Shown: positions 43,325-57,735, counted from the first letter of the stretch. The stretch: 64,000 nucleotides of DNA from Avena insularis (GCA_023614405.1 CM042689.1:325662305-325726304); one strand, 5' to 3'. Program-made: numbers and translations. The notes: generated by a model from the sequence alone, not told the origin.

Positions 43325-43988
43325 AGTGCTGCTTCTTCCTCCGCTGCGCCTCCCCGGGGCAGTGGGGAGCGAGGTAAAGATTGGCTCTGATGGAGCAGAG
43401 AGGAGAGGGAAGAGGTGACGGCGCCGTCCCTGTCTCTCTGTCTGTCTATTCGCTCCCGCTTTTTCTTTCCGTCAGAGTTCGTGACCGGAACGGATGCACC
43501 CACCAATAAATATCCTCCCGCGAGACGAGGGTACCCCTTGACCTTCACTTCACCGCCATGTGGGCTACCACGTCATTTTATAGGGCCCACGTGCCTGTGA
43601 CGTTGGGTAACTGCACGTGCGGCGATACAGCGTGAGTTGACGGAATATTCCGAGAATAGCTCTTCTCGGGCCGAACAGCTCGAAAGTCCAATTGATTTGT
43701 ATTACCTCGCTTACATGTGGGGCCTCTAATATAACCGCCCGGCGTTGGATTGCGGTATGAGCTGTGCCGGCCTTTTCTCGGGAATATGCTGCTCCTTCTC
43801 CGTGTGGGCGGAGGCCCGACGGGGGCCGTGTGCTGCTTCCGACATTCAAAACGGTGCAGTAGCATCTTTCTTTCTGCCCGTTCTTTCTTTCTCGGTGCAC
43901 ACACTGACAGCAAGTTGGACGACTGTTCCAAAGTGGAATGGTTGCTTAGGACAAGGGATCGTCTTTTGGTCTTTTGTTGCCGATTATA
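43325..43988 (-). promoter_or_regulatory. GDPD promoter and leader region
   Basis: GC-rich DNA upstream of the GDPD start, with gaga/tctct tracts (about 43380-43470) typical of leaders. No unambiguous TATA box was found. ORFs at 43565-43931 minus are not supported as genes. Confidence 0.35.
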
Positions 43989-45571
43989 TCTATACCTAAT
44001 AATAAAGGACGAAGTGTTTCTTCCGGTCCAACACTTTTTTGGACAGTTTTATCCCTAATAGTTCTGAGGTATTAGATCCTCTGCCACCGTACATGTGAAT
44101 GAACGAAATCAACTCAACCCAGGAAAATAAAAGAACACCTCGATCTATAGCCCAATTCGTGCGGCAAGCGGCCCATAAAAATTGACTGATCGGCTATACC
44201 ATTGAATAGTCCCATATCGTTTCTTTACATCGAATCCCACCAGCTCATATACCTTTGCAAGCTGTCTTAGATCCGTCCGTAAGCACAAAGACTATCATTG
44301 ATTGATCCGAAATTAAATGATATTAAGCGGGAAGCACCAGATGAGCGGAGGAAAACGAGGGTTTAAACGCCACCATGGAGTGGCGGCACCGAGCGAACGG
44401 AGGAGCCGAGAAGGTCTCTGAGTTGGAGCGGGAGCACGACCATGCCCGGTGGCTGAAGCTTGTCTGGCGGAGGTGCCGTGGTTGGGGTCCCCGAAGTGGA
44501 AGAGGGAGGCAAGACAAGTATAGGCCAAGACTCAATGGCTAAGCCGATTAAATGCCACAACGACCGATTTGTGCTAGCTCGATATTGACTTAGATCTTGC
44601 TAGTGAGAGGGTTCTCGATTGGCCCTGCGGTCGTCCGAATCAAAGAGGTGGTGCATGGTGGGGAGCAGCGAGAGGAGGGTCTGCACTTTCTGGCCGTGGA
44701 GGCCGGGCGGACAACAGGGATCAAACAAATTCAGCACAGCTCCATCGGCTGTTGCCATCGCACATTCTTCGCAATGGTGTATTCTACATCCGGAACACCA
44801 CTCTGTTTTGCAAGCTACCTCACCCCGCCGCGGATCCAGAAAAAGTTAATCAGGCTCTGCTCCTTCCGATTGCGAGACAAATATGTCAACCAATTATGTG
44901 CTGATTTTTTGCTTCCCATTTACTGCTAGCTACTGCTCTAAAGAAGAGGATGGCAATGTTCGTACTCAAGGTGTTCGACGAAGTGACCCAATGAGCGGGT
45001 ATGTTTGATGTACATAGATGATGTGGCTTTGTAATTTACTTTGTGTTTTTCTCTCCTCTTGCCGGTGATGACATGTGTAGCTGTACCATCACTGAAATGC
45101 TCGCTGAACAGGCGGAAGAAATATATGCATGCTCGGCTTACCTTTTTGCTACTGTAAAATGCATGCTTGAACATAAGATTTGTTCCTATTTTGTCTTATT
45201 TGGTAGAGGTTTTATTGGTGCAACGTTCAAGGTAAATATGAGAGATTACAAGAAACACTTATGAAACTAGGGAGTAAGTTGATTTTGTCCTTATTTTTTA
45301 TTTTTCTCTCCTTTTTGCTGATACACTCGTGTAGATAGTGGTGTTGATTTATCGTACACACGTGAAAATAATAACAGTTTACTGTAATACAAATTTTATA
45401 CTTCACTCGATTACCTTAGAAATTTGAGCTTTTTGGTCTAAAAATTATTATTTCTTTTCATAGAGTTTGTTTTAAACAACACGGTGTGGTATAAAGAATA
45501 TGCAATTCAATATCTCGAATCTGATCAAACAAACTTACTCTTGGCGCAGCAACGCGCGGGCATTGTGCTAG
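43989..45571 (+). mobile_element. Helitron-like non-autonomous element
   Basis: It starts TCTATACCTAATAATAAAGG at 43989, after an A, and ends GCGCGGGCATTGTGCTAG at 45571, before a T. TC...CTRR ends and insertion between A and T without duplication are Helitron hallmarks. Upstream of CTAG, gcgcagcaacgcgc can form a small hairpin. No Rep/helicase gene is present. Internal ORFs (44313-44560 minus, 44597-44929 plus) have no recognisable domain but could be captured gene fragments. Confidence 0.65.
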
Positions 45572-46670
45572 TTCATATATAATCCTCAATAACAGTACAA
45601 AAAAACTGAATAATAATAGTAGAAATTATAAGCGGATCCTTGTACCATCTAGCAACGACTACGAGCACTTAAACAAGCCGAATGTGTGGCGCCTTTCTTG
45701 TCCATGCATCACTGAAGTCGAGCACCTAAAGGACTAACACACGAGAGGAACAATCATCGCTAATGAAGAAAATTGTAGATGCACCGACCAAATCTGGGAG
45801 ATCCGTCTAAAACACACATCCACATGTCCTCCGGCGATGCTAGATGCACCACTAGGACGGGGGCTGGACACGGAGGATTTGATGTGATTTTTTAGCCCCG
45901 GTGCTCAAGTTTGCTATCACACAGAAATTATGTGCTACTCCTAGAATCTAATAGAAATGTTTCATCCATTATGTAGTGAAAACTCGTTCATTATAGACAT
46001 TTAGTGGTTTTGAGATATAAAGTTCATATGATCAATACGAGAGAAACATAAGTTTAACAGAGGGATTAGGCATATGAGCCAAGGGTCTAATGACTTGTAG
46101 TAGAAGGTCGAAATTAGAAGGAAATTGCTCTATGGAGAGAACACCTCCGTCCTTATTAATCATAACATGGGGAGGCGGGGGAAACCATGGTCCTTCGTTC
46201 TCGTGGGGAGTCTTAGTCTAGTTTGTTAGGGTTCGTGTTCTAGAGGCGGCGACACGGTAAAGTACCTCCAGCCTCGTCCCCTCGCCGCGGCACTGGCTTG
46301 GGCATTTCCGCTATGAATCATAATAAGATTGGTTGTCCCATATCTTATGCATCCACCTTGGTTTGCGCGGCAGTGGCGGTCATGTCGACAACATCTTGCA
46401 ATGACACTTTCTAGATTATATGTTGTGTTGACTCTTCTCGTACGACCTTTTTCTTCTTCTCCATATATACGTTCCATGCTTTGTATCATTCGACCGATGA
46501 CTTCCTAGCCATAGTTATATTGACTTTCTGATTTGGTCGATATGGAGCATGCCGCGTCAAGCTTGTGTCATGGTCTTTCGCATGCCGAAGAGGAGATATG
46601 CTCGGGACCATTTATAAGACCCAGGCTTAGGCTAATACTAGATGGACCCAGCGCTCTCTGATGCGCCGTC
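45572..46670. other. Unclassified intergenic segment
   Basis: Between the Helitron-like element and the outer Copia LTR. The ORF 46226-46489 (minus) has no recognisable domain. No repeat structure was noticed by eye. Confidence 0.4.
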
Positions 46671-48601
46671 TGTAGGGGTTCGTAGCATGGAAAACAAAAA
46701 AATTCTACCGCATGAACACACAATCAAGATCTAATCTATGATCAAGTCAAGATCTATCTACTAGATTGTAGCAACGAGTCGATGAAATACTAACCCTCGA
46801 AGATCCAAAGCGGTTAACGAGAGCAGATTCTCGTGGGTGATGTAGTCGTACACTTGCCGATCTCAAGATCGCGTAGACGATCCTTCCAAGGCCAGCGTTC
46901 GGCAATGGGTCACACGTTGATTTCGATGAAGACCTTCCTCTCCTTGTTCCAGCGAAAGCGGAGGTTGTAGCACTCTCCTCGCGATTCCGGCAGCATGACG
47001 GCGTGGTACCGGAAGTAGAGGGGAGATCTCGCAGGGCTTCGCCTTAAGCCGGAGCGAGTATGGTGGAGTATGAGAGAGGGCCTTGGAGATCTAGGGTTTA
47101 GAGGCACCAAGGGGAGAGCTTGTCCGGCGGCTAGGGTTTGGGGAATCCCTAACTCGCCGAGCTAGAGGAGGCCCTAGGCGGCGGCGACTTGGAGGAGGCC
47201 GGCGGCTAGGAGATTAGGGTTTGGGTGTAGAGAAGTGTAGGGAAGAGGGGCACCCGTGCCCCTCCTTTTATAGGTGGGAGGGAGGCGCGGTTGGGAGGAG
47301 GGAGTCCTCCTCCAACTCCTCCTCCTTGGCCGGTGGGTGGAGGGAGTAGGACTTCCTTCCTAAGTAGGTTTCCTACTCTCCCTCCACCAAGCAAACTTGC
47401 CGTTTGACTTTTCAAATTGGTGTTTGACTTTCAAACTAGGATTTGAATTCTTCCTTTATTTTGCCCAGCCAAGTGACCTAGTACATGAAGCAACCATTCC
47501 ACATTGTCATGACACATTCATGTACCCTTCCCCTCCGGAGTGTCGGACCTTCCGGACCCTTCTAGAACATTCCCGATGAAAACACCGGAATCATTTCCCA
47601 ACTCCAAAACAGGACTTTCCTTATATGAATCTTATTCTCCGGACCATTCCGGATATCCTCGTGATATTCCGGATCCCGTCCGAGACTCCGAAAAACATTC
47701 GGTCTCTTACTCATCATTCCATAACTACTCAACAACATCGAATCCTTAAGTGTGTCTCCCTACGGTTCGTGAATTATGCGGACATGATCGAGACACTTCT
47801 CCAATCAATAACCAATAGAGGAATCTGGAAATTCATATGGCTCCCACATATTTCTACGATTACTTTGCGATCGAATGAACCACTTACATACGATACCAAT
47901 TTCCCTTTATCTCACGATAGTTTACTTATATGAGGTTTTGATCGTCGGTATCTCTGCATACCTAGTTCAACCTCGTTACTGATAAGTACTCTTTTCTCGT
48001 TCCCGTGGTATGTGATCCCTTGTGAGCCAGTCACATGCTTGCAAGCTAATTGGATGACATTCCACTGAGAGGGCCCAGAGTATATCTATCCGTCATATGG
48101 ATGGACAAATCCCATTCTTGATCCATGTGTCTCAACCCATACTTTCCGAACACTCAATGCCATCTTTATAGACACCCAGTTACGGTGTGGTGTTTGATGT
48201 CATCAAAGCATCCTTCCGGTGATGGTGATAAGCATGATCTCATGGTCGAAGGAATTAGGTTACTATGTATCAGAAAGCTTATAGCAAATGAACTATATTA
48301 AATGACTTGATATTTATGCTACGCTTAACTATAGGAGTATGTCCATCACATTATTATCCTAATGATATGACCCAGTTGTTAATAACATATCTATATTCAT
48401 GATCAGGAAACCATGATCATATATTAACCAACAAGCTAGTTTAACAAGAGGCTTTACTAGGGACTCTTTTATGTTTACAAATTACACAAGTATTAATGTT
48501 TCCTGTTAATACAATTATAGCATGGTATGTAAACATTTATCATAAGTATGAAGATATGATAATAACCACTTTATTATTGCCTCTTGGGCATATCTCCAAC
48601 A
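46671..48601 (-). repeat. 3' LTR of the outer Copia element
   Basis: 1931 bp. A minus-strand TATAAAAG box is at about 47265-47272. The ends are TGTTGGAGATATGCCC (at 48601 on the minus strand) and CGAACCCCTACA. Confidence 0.92.
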
Positions 48602-50888
48602 GTCTCCCACTTGCACTAGAGTCAATAATCTAGTTTCAAACCTTTGTGTATTCAACACCTATGGCTTTCTGGTGTCGTATGTACATGATTGCTAGTGGTC
48701 AACTGATCTTCGGATCTGACACTTCCAGATCCGTGTGTAATTGCATGTCTTTGCGTCTCTACGCATCACTCATTCTCTAATGAGATGGCTTTGTACAAAT
48801 TTGGTCCTTTGGTGTGACCTTTAGTTCTTTGGGGTTAAAACATGTTTATAATATTGTCGTACAATATATCTTTATAGTATTATCCCTGTTGTGAACTACA
48901 CTTAGTTTGATAACAAACTACTTGACACAAATGCCCTCTTTTGCTGTTATAACAGCAGTTATATACTTAGCCTTTTGTTGTAGTATCTGTCACAATGTCT
49001 CAACTTTGGAACTCATCCAAATCCATTATGGAACTTACTTTCCATCATATTGTGCCACCCTTAGTTTAGATTGAGATAAACTTAATTTGTACTTTGTGAC
49101 AAAACTAGTATCAATGTAATTCATTTGCAATGAACTAACCATCTATTTGTCACTTCTACAAAATAATATATTCTTATTTCTTTTACAAGATCATAAGAAT
49201 ATCTTTACTATCGTCCAATAATCATCTTATGAATCATTCTGGTATACGCTCATAACATTTAGAGCATATGACATATCTGGATTTGTACACATCACAGCAT
49301 GATTGATAAAATACTCTTTGTGATTTTATACATCAAGTATCAATTTATACTTGAATCTTTGTTTCACTTACCAAGTGTCAATACACTTGAATATATCATC
49401 AATATTGAACTCATTCAATCCTTTCTGCGCGACAAGAACCTTTCTTGTAGTTTCTATATTGAACTCATTCAATATATTATCTATGTACTTTCGGCACAAC
49501 CATATTAGCGTCTATTGATGCCAAATATTTGGGTTTTTCCTAAGTCTTTCATCGAGATGAAATTCTTATCCTGTGTTAATAAAATATACATTATTTCCAA
49601 TCAACAATATGTCTTCCACATAATGTATTAGAAACATGTCTTAGCGCTCCCACTTAATTTCTTGCAAATGCAAGCATCTTCATCGTCTCCGATGAAATTA
49701 AACTCTTTTAACAGTTTCATCATAGTGAAGATTCCAACTCCGCGATGCTTACTTCAACCATTGAAGTTTGCATATGCTTTTAGCATCCTTTGAATTAACA
49801 AAACCCTTTGGACCGTGTCATGCGCACATCCTTTGGTAACCATTCTATTAGAAGAACTTGTTTTGTTTATTCAACACATAACAAAATTATATGTCGTGGT
49901 TGCTACATTAATCCGTCTAGACTAAATATCGCTTAATGAAAGATTAGATCTTGTCATAGTCAACTCTTTGAACATTGTCGTGAACTATTTCCCGACATGT
50001 CGATAATTTCATAGATGTGAAACATCCATGTCTATTTCTTTATAAATCCAAATACGACTGTAAGGTCTTGTACCTTTCCAGAGGGTCTTTCAAGTTCAAA
50101 GCTTGATCTCTCGTATATGGAACTATCACGGATTTTATGGCTTCAAGCCATTTGACGGAGTCAGGGCCCATCATCGCTTCTTTGCATGCAGTCGGATCAT
50201 TATTGTCAAATAATGATTTAACTCTCAAATCTTGGTATTTGATTGTTTACCCGACCTGCTTGTTTCAATAGGAACTTTAGATCTCTGTGGCCACAACCTT
50301 TGAGGCACGTGAGCCATGAGCATTGTTGCTGCCTCCGGAACACTTTTTGGCGCTGCGCAACTTTGCACATATAGCTAAGGTTCTTTTAACCTTATCAAAG
50401 TTCTATTGTCCTCCCACTTAACTTTTCATGAAAAATTCCTTCTCTAAGAAACTTGACGTTTTAAGCAACAAACATTTTTGTCTCCGATGTTATGGAGGAA
50501 TAGTTATTCGAAATAACATACAAAGACAGGTTCATCCGACTTTGGTTGCAAACATCTTTCTTATGCATAGCATACCAATGTTTAAGAAAGGACAACTTGG
50601 GTTTTATCCCAAACCATAACTTTTTATGGTGTCAATTCAACGGATTATGATGGAGCTCTTTTCAGTGGAAAAACGGTAGTCTCTAAAGCTTTTAAACTTT
50701 AAAATATAATGACAGTATTATGAATTACACCTTTGATCTTACCATGTCAAACAAGGTTTAATTACATATCTCGAACGCTCTATACTCTTATGGTGTTTCG
50801 GGAAATGCAAATCCACAGAACGATTCCTTAAATCTTAGGTATTATGCTAAACTCGTAACTCAAATATCTTCCTTTATGATCTTATCAT
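48602..50888 (-). pseudogene. Outer Copia pol, 3' half (integrase end, reverse transcriptase, RNase H), decayed
   Basis: The polypurine tract complement gtctcccact is at 48602. Recognisable pieces include the reverse-transcriptase opening KEAMMGPDSVKWLEAIKSVI (50160-50220 region) and, further right, an integrase C-terminal region around 50560-50650. The rest is recognisable mainly by alignment with the better copy at 21700-23260. No open frame of useful length remains. The sequence ends at the inner Copia insertion. Confidence 0.7.
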
Positions 50889-52592
50889 TGAAGGGTTTCG
50901 CAGCATAGTAAATCAAAATTTTCTACGGAAGCGAACAGAAGGAAAGCCAAGATCTAATCTAGGAGATGCAAACAACAAGAGAGATTGGATTAGATCTTCA
51001 TACCCTTGAAGATTCGCGTGAGCGTTAACGCCGGAACGTGGGTGATGTAGTCGTACTCGCTTCTCCTCCTCGCGATCCGATCCGATCTAGCACCACAAGT
51101 GGCGGTGCCTCCGTGAGATGCACACGTGCAGCACCTCGACGTCTCCTCCTTCCTCGGACCAGCAAGTATGGTGGAGAGATGGATTGGATCTACAGCACGA
51201 CGGCGTGGTGTATATGGTGGAGAATTTCTGCCGCAGGGCTTCGCCTACAAATAGTCGGGAGGGAGAGTGGAAGGGCAGCAGGGCAACTAGGGTTGGAGGA
51301 AGGTGTGTGTAGGGAGGGGGCGCACCAGCCCTCTATTTATAGAGGGGGGGCGGCCAGCCCTAGCCTCTCCTCCAAGCCTATCTCTAGTTTAAACAATTTA
51401 AACTCTCCCTTATCTAGAAATCCTATCTTATCTTATCTCTAGTTTAAACGATTTAAACTCTCTAGGATCGGCTGGGCCCTATGGGGCCTTGTGCCCCTGG
51501 CCCAATGCGGCCAGGACACTCCCTCATAGGCCCATGCCCCCTCCCGGAAGGTGGGACCACGTTGGCCCCCTTCCGAAGGTTCTAGAAGCTTCCAAGACAA
51601 TACCGATTAATCCTAACAATTCAACTCCAAAACTGCACGCCTTATATGAATCTTATTCTCCGACCATTCCGAACCTCTCGTGATATCCCGGATCCCATCC
51701 GAGACTCAACAAAAAATTCATAAACCAATTATCCAATCTATCCTAGCGTCGAGACACGTTAAGTGTGTGACCTCGGATTCGAGAATATGCGAACATGATC
51801 TTCTATCAATAATCAACAGCTGGTCTGGGCACCCATATTGACTCCCACATTCATCGATGACCATATCGGATGAACCACGATGCCAGGATTCAATCAATCC
51901 CATATATATATTCCTTCGTCTCGCGATATTTTACTTGCCCGAGATTCGATCGTCGGTATCGTCATACCTAGTTCAATCTCGTTCACGCAAGTACTTTACT
52001 CGTTCAGAATCCGATATCACTTTGTGATTAACTCCTTAACCACATGCTTGCAAGCGGTGTTGATATCGATTACCGAGTGGGACCGAAGTATATCTCTCCG
52101 ACTTGGGAGGGACAAATTCCATCTCGATACATACAACCCAACAGATACTTTCCGATCACCTGAGAGACACCTTTATGATCACCCTCTTATAGGATGACGT
52201 TTGATGACCTCAAAGCTTTCTTCCGATACCAGGGAGTTGCATTATCTCATGGTCTAAGGAATACAATATTTGACATAAGAAAAGCTTCGCAAAGACGAAC
52301 ACGATGACACGATCTAATTGCATCGCTTAGTTTGGTCTCCCACCATATCATTCTCCCAATGATATGATCTCATTATCAATTGACAACTCATGTCTATGGT
52401 TAGGAAACCTTAACCATCATTGATCAATGAGCTAGTCCATAGAGGCGTACTAGGGACACGGTGTTGTTCACAAACCACACAAGTATTAATGTTTCCGCTT
52501 AATACAATTCTAGCATGGAATATAAACTTTATCATGAACAAGAATTATAATAATAACATCTTTATTATTGCCTCTAGGGCATAATTCCAACA
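50889..52592 (-). repeat. 3' LTR of the inner Copia element
   Basis: 1704 bp, containing a minus-strand TATAAATAG-type box near 51333-51343. Very similar by eye to 57736-59424, with single-base differences concentrated in short homopolymers. Confidence 0.93.
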
Positions 52593-54200
52593 GTCTACCA
52601 CTTGCACTAGAGTCAATAATCTAGTTTACATTTGGCAACAATCTCACACCCATGGCACTGAGGTGATGATCATGTTTTACACGTGGAAGAGGTTTAGTCA
52701 ATGGATCTGCGACATTCAGATCTGTATGTACTTTGCTGATCTTCAGATCTCCATCTGCTATATAATATCGTATTATATGAAACTTGCGGTTGATATGCTT
52801 GGTCTTTGGATGATATCTTGGTTCCTTAGCGAGTGCTATGGCGCCAGTGTTGTCACACAATATCTCCAAAGGTCCAATGCACTTGGAACCACGCCAAGCT
52901 CGGATGAAGTTTCGATCCAAACTCCTTCACTTGACGCTGCAGCAGCCATGTATTCCGCTTCTCATAGATCCCGCGATCACGCTTTGCTTGCAGCCTTCTC
53001 CAGCCACAGCTCCTCCATTCAAAATATACACGTATCCTGTCTCGAGATTTAGAATCACCCTTGTCGGTGTCGAAACTAGCATCGACGTAACCTTTACTGA
53101 CAGTTGTTCATCACCCCATAGACTAAGAACATTTCTTTAGTCCTATTTAGGTACCTTAGGATGTTCTTCACGGCTGTCCAAAGGTTCCACTCGGATCACT
53201 TTGATATCTGCTCGTCAAACTAAGAGCATTGGACACATCCGGTCTAGTACATAGCATGGCATACATGATGGAACCTATGGCCGAGGCATAAGGCACTTTG
53301 CTCATAGCTTCCCTATCATTTCATCAGAATGGACACCGAGCCTTGCTCAATATCTTACCGACAACATAGGTAATGAACCTTTCAATGCCTTATCCATTCG
53401 AACCTTTTCGTAACTTTGTCTAGGTATGTACTCTGGCTTAAAGCTATCAAAGCGCCTTTGTCTATCTCTATAGATTTTGATGCCCAATATATAAGCAGCT
53501 TCACCTAGGTCTTTCATTGAAAACACTTGTTCAAATAACTCTTCACATTGTTAAGCATGTTGATGTCATTTCCAATAATCAATATGTCATCCACATATAG
53601 TACCGTAAACGCCACCGAGCTCCCACTCACTTTCTTGTAGATGCAAGCTTCAGAGCAATTTGGAACAAATCCAAAGCTCTTGATCACTTGATCAAAACGA
53701 AGGTTCCAACTCCGAGATGCTTGCTTCCCATAAATGGAACGCTGAAGTTTGCATACTTTATCAAGATCCTTAGGATCGACAAAACCTTCCGGTTGCATCA
53801 TATACAACTCTTCATCAATGTTGCCATTGAGGAAAGCAGTCTTGACATCCATTTGCCATATTTCATAATCATGAAACGCAGTAATTGCTAATAAAATCCG
53901 AATGGACTTAAACATCACTACAGGAGAGAAAGTCTCATCGTAGTCAACATCTTGAACTTGTCGAAAACCTTTCGCAACAAGCCGCTTTATAGACGTAACA
54001 TTACCATCCGCGTCGCTTTCTTCTTGAAGATCCATTTGCACTCAATGGCCTTTCTCGCTAGGAGGGTCCACCAAAGTCCATACTTGGTTTTCGCCATGGA
54101 TCCCAATTCGGATTTCATGGCTTCTAGCCATTTCTCGAGTCTGGGCTCATCATCGCCTCTCATAGTTCATGAGGTTCACCGCCTTCTACTAACAAGATAG
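52593..54200 (-). pseudogene. Inner Copia reverse transcriptase and RNase H, broken
   Basis: Reverse transcriptase (54041-53514): RLVAKGFRQVQDVDYDETF, IWQMDVKTAFLNGNIDEELY, the intact box LYVDDILIIGND, and SIYGKQASRSWN, which lacks the Leu expected in YGLKQAS. RNase H (about 53100-52621): ILCDNTGAIALAKEPRYHPK and KVHTDLNVADPLTKPLPR close to the C-terminus. Several frameshifts separate these pieces. It lies just upstream of the polypurine tract. Confidence 0.9.
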
Positions 54201-54406
54201 TCAAGACAGGGTTGTCAGACCACTCGGGAGGGGCACGCGACCTTGTCGACTGCGACGCTCAAGAGCAGATCGTCCAAGCTTCATGATCCTTGTCATTAGC
54301 TTCCTCTATTGTTGGTGCAAAGTGCACCCGAACAATTTCAGGTGCGCGCTACTCTCCAATTCAAGAGAAGGTTCAATAACCTCGTCTAGTTCTACTTTCC
54401 TCCCAC

Positions 54407-55365
54407 TCACTTCTTTCGAGAGAAACTCCTTCTCAAGAAAGGAACCGCTTCTGCATAAACACTTTGCCTTCGGTTCTGCGGATAGAAGGTATACCCAATA
54501 GTTTCCTTAGGGTATCCTATGAAGACGCATTTCTCCGCTTTGGGTTCGAGCTTGTCCGGCATCAACTTCTTGACGTAAGCTTCGCATCCCCAAACTTTAA
54601 GAAACGACAACTTAGGTTTAGCACCAAACCATAGTTCATACGGTGTCATCTCAACGGATTTAGATGGAGCCCTATTTAAAGTTAATGCAGCGGTTTCTAA
54701 TGCATAACCCCAAAATGATAACGCAAATCAAGAAGAGACATCATCGATCGGACCATATCTAATAGGGTTTGATTTTGGGCGTTCAGACACACCATTACTG
54801 CGTGGTGTTCTGGGTGGCGTGAGTTGTGAAACGATTCCACTTGCTTTGAGATGCGTGAGAAAATCATAACTCAAATATTCGCCCCCACGATCGGATCGTA
54901 GAAACTTAATCTTTCTGTTATGATGGTTCTCCACTTCATTCTGAAATTCTTTGAACTTTTCAAACGTTTCAGATTTATGTTTCATTAAATAGATATACCC
55001 ATATCTACTTAAGTCATCGGTAAAAGTGAGAAAATAGCGATATCCACCGTCGTGAAACACTCATCGGTCCGCATACATCGGTATGCATGATTTCCAACAA
55101 GTCCGTTGTTTCGCTCCATCATACCGAGAACGGGTTTTGATCATCTTGCCCATGAGGCATGGTTCGATGTGTCAAATGATTCAAAATCAAGAGACTCCAA
55201 AAGTCCATCAGAATGGAGTTTCTTCATGCGCTTTACACCAATATGACCTAGACGACAATGCCACAAATAAGTAGTATTATCACTATCTACTTTGCATCTC
55301 TTAGCCTCAATGTTATGGATGTGTGTTTCATCCCTTTCGAGATTTAGAAGAAATAAACCATTCAC
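54407..55365 (-). pseudogene. Inner Copia integrase region, broken
   Basis: Pieces in order on the minus strand: WHCRLGHIGVKRMKKLHSDG (about 55270), HTDVCGPMSV (about 55070), FTDDLSRYGYIYLMKHKSE, GGEYLSYDFLTHLKASGI, RSNGVSERPKS and TPYELWFGAKPKLSFLKVWG. The three catalytic acidic residues are present but a small deletion near 55040 puts the first in another frame from the other two. Confidence 0.88.
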
Positions 55366-55641
55366 AAGGGTGCATGACTAAAAGATGTTACTCATATAAA
55401 TAGAACAACCATTATTCTCCGATTTAAATGAATAACCGTCTTGCAATAAACACGATCCGTAAATAATGTTCATGCTCAACGCAGCACATAATAACATTTA
55501 TTAAGGTTTAAAACTAATCAAGGTAAAACTAAGGAGAGCGTGCGACGCCATCACATCAACTCTTGATCCGTTGCCAACGATCGTCACCTCATCCTCGCAA
55601 GCCGCCGTCTATTCCGTAGCTCCTGCTTTGAGTTACAAATA

Positions 55642-56540
55642 TTAGCAACCGAACCGATCAAATACCTGTGCACTACAACGAGGGCTAGTAAGGAAAACAT
55701 CAATAACATGTATATCAAATATACCTTTGATGGTGCCAGCCTTCTTGTCCGCTAGGTACTTGGACAGCGATGCCCAAAGGACCCTTGTCCTTGCAATAGA
55801 AGCACTCGTGTTCGGGCTTAGGACCAGACTTGAGCTTCTTCTCAGCGGGGCATTACGCTTGCCGCCCTTCTTGAAGGGCTTCTTTGCACCTTTACCTTTC
55901 TTAAAGGAGGGCTTGTTGACCATCAACACATGATTATCCTTCTTGATGTCCACCTCCGCAGCCTTCAGCTTTCGAAGAGCTCCGGTGATCGTATCGATGG
56001 AACCAATCTGATTATGAGTCACTACAAAACTTTTGTAGCCGGGAGGAGTGATTGCAGAACCTCACAATCTTGAGCTCCTCCGAATCTTGCGATCCAGCTT
56101 GCTCAAAGGCGTTGAGTGTAGCCCGACATCTTAATGGCGTGCTCACTAACTAACTCCCTTCCTCCATCTTGCGCTTAAAGAACTTCTCGAGATCTCATAT
56201 CTCTCGGAACGGGCCTAAGTCTAAACATGGTTTTCAGCTCCTCGAGAATCTCAAATGGCCCGGATAGTTTTCAAAACGATTTTGAAGTTCCTTCCATAGC
56301 AAACAACATGGTGCTCTTAATCACACCATAATCATCTTTGCGCCGATCGACAGACTTTCTCATCACCGCCAGCTTGCAAAGGGGTCACCTAACGCTTTCC
56401 CAAGGACATAGTCCTTTGTCCGCCGCATGAATGATTCTTAGATTGCGGAACCATTGGTGAAGTTAGACCCATTGTTTCTAAGCTTTTCTTTCTCAGCAAA
56501 ACGTTGAAGTTGAAGTTGGACTTGGCCATGGGATCTACAG
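55642..56540 (-). pseudogene. Inner Copia gag region, broken
   Basis: NHVLMVNKPSFKKGKGAKKP, FKKGGKRNAP, KYLADKKAGTIKG and IFDIHVIDVFLTS (56022-55642) belong to gag and the start of protease. The zinc-knuckle residues are lost by frameshifts near 55790-55840. Gag N-terminal traces run right to about 56540. Confidence 0.8.
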
Positions 56541-57735
56541 ATTTGCAAGTACAATTCAGACTATGTTCATGATAAATAGTTCAACTTAATCAAATTACTA
56601 GATGAACTCCCACTAAATTCAACATCCCTTAAGTTGTTTAGTGAACACGATCCAAATTCACCACACCTAATCCGATCATCACGAGAAGAGATGTGGTTTC
56701 AATGGTGGACAACGAAGTGTCGATCATATCATTCATATGACTCATGCTTAACCTTTCGGTTCTTGTGTTCCGAGGCCATGTCTGTACATGCTAGGCTCGT
56801 CAAGCTAGACCCAAGTATTTCCGCAGTAAAACTGGCTTGCACCGTTGTATGTGAGCGAGAGTCTATAGCACCATCATCACGTGATGCTTGGACACGATTT
56901 AACTTTCGCAACGGTGCATACTTGGGGAGAACACAGTTTTATCTTGATCTTTATGAGGAATCATCTTATAATGCTACCGTCATGATCTAAGCATAATAAG
57001 ATACATAAAAGGATAAACATCACATGCATATAACTTTATGTGACATGGTATAGCCAATCTTCGCGAATGATCTCCATCTTGTGCTCCGCATGATCTCCAT
57101 CACTTCACCATGATTGCCTCCACCACGAATAGCAACTACAACTATTGCTAACTACTTAGCGATAAAGTAAAGCTATTACATGGCGTATAAGAAGTTGACT
57201 CGCAGGTCATACACAATTATAAAGACAACCATATGGCTCCTACCGGTTGTGTACTCATCGACATGCAAGTCGTGAAACATTACAAAACATGATCATCGCA
57301 TACAATATACACATCACATCTTGGGCCATACCATATCACATAAAACACTCCCTGCAAAAACAAGTTAGACGCCTCTACTTTGTTGTTGCATGTTTTACGT
57401 GGCTTATGGGAGTAGATGCTAAGAACGATTCTTACCTACGGAAAGCCACAACGGTGATATTATGGTTGCCAAACTCCGGTGTTAATCCCATGACAACTAT
57501 AGTGAGAGAAATGACATCCACCACCGCATGTGTGGTACAAGCCACACGTCAAGTCGGAGCCGGTCTCGCGAACGACGTCGCGTAAGGTTGGCCTGGACCG
57601 CTTCAATCTCACTATCCTGCGTCATAAGAAGAACACAAACAAGAGGCTTGCAACAGAAAACATCAACGCCCGCAACAACCATGTTGCGTTCTACTCGTGA
57701 ATCACATCTACGCATAGATCTAGCTCTGATACCAC
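56541..57735 (-). other. Inner Copia 5' leader and primer binding site
   Basis: Non-coding leader between the 5' LTR and gag. The primer-site complement gctctgatacca is at 57723-57734. The region shares tggctcctaccggttg-type and gtctgtacatgctaggctcg words with the outer Copia leader near 61230-61690. Confidence 0.75.

Noticed and set aside
44597..44929. 110-residue plus-strand ORF in the Helitron-like element
   Set aside because: No recognisable domain, and competing frames; kept only as a possible captured fragment.
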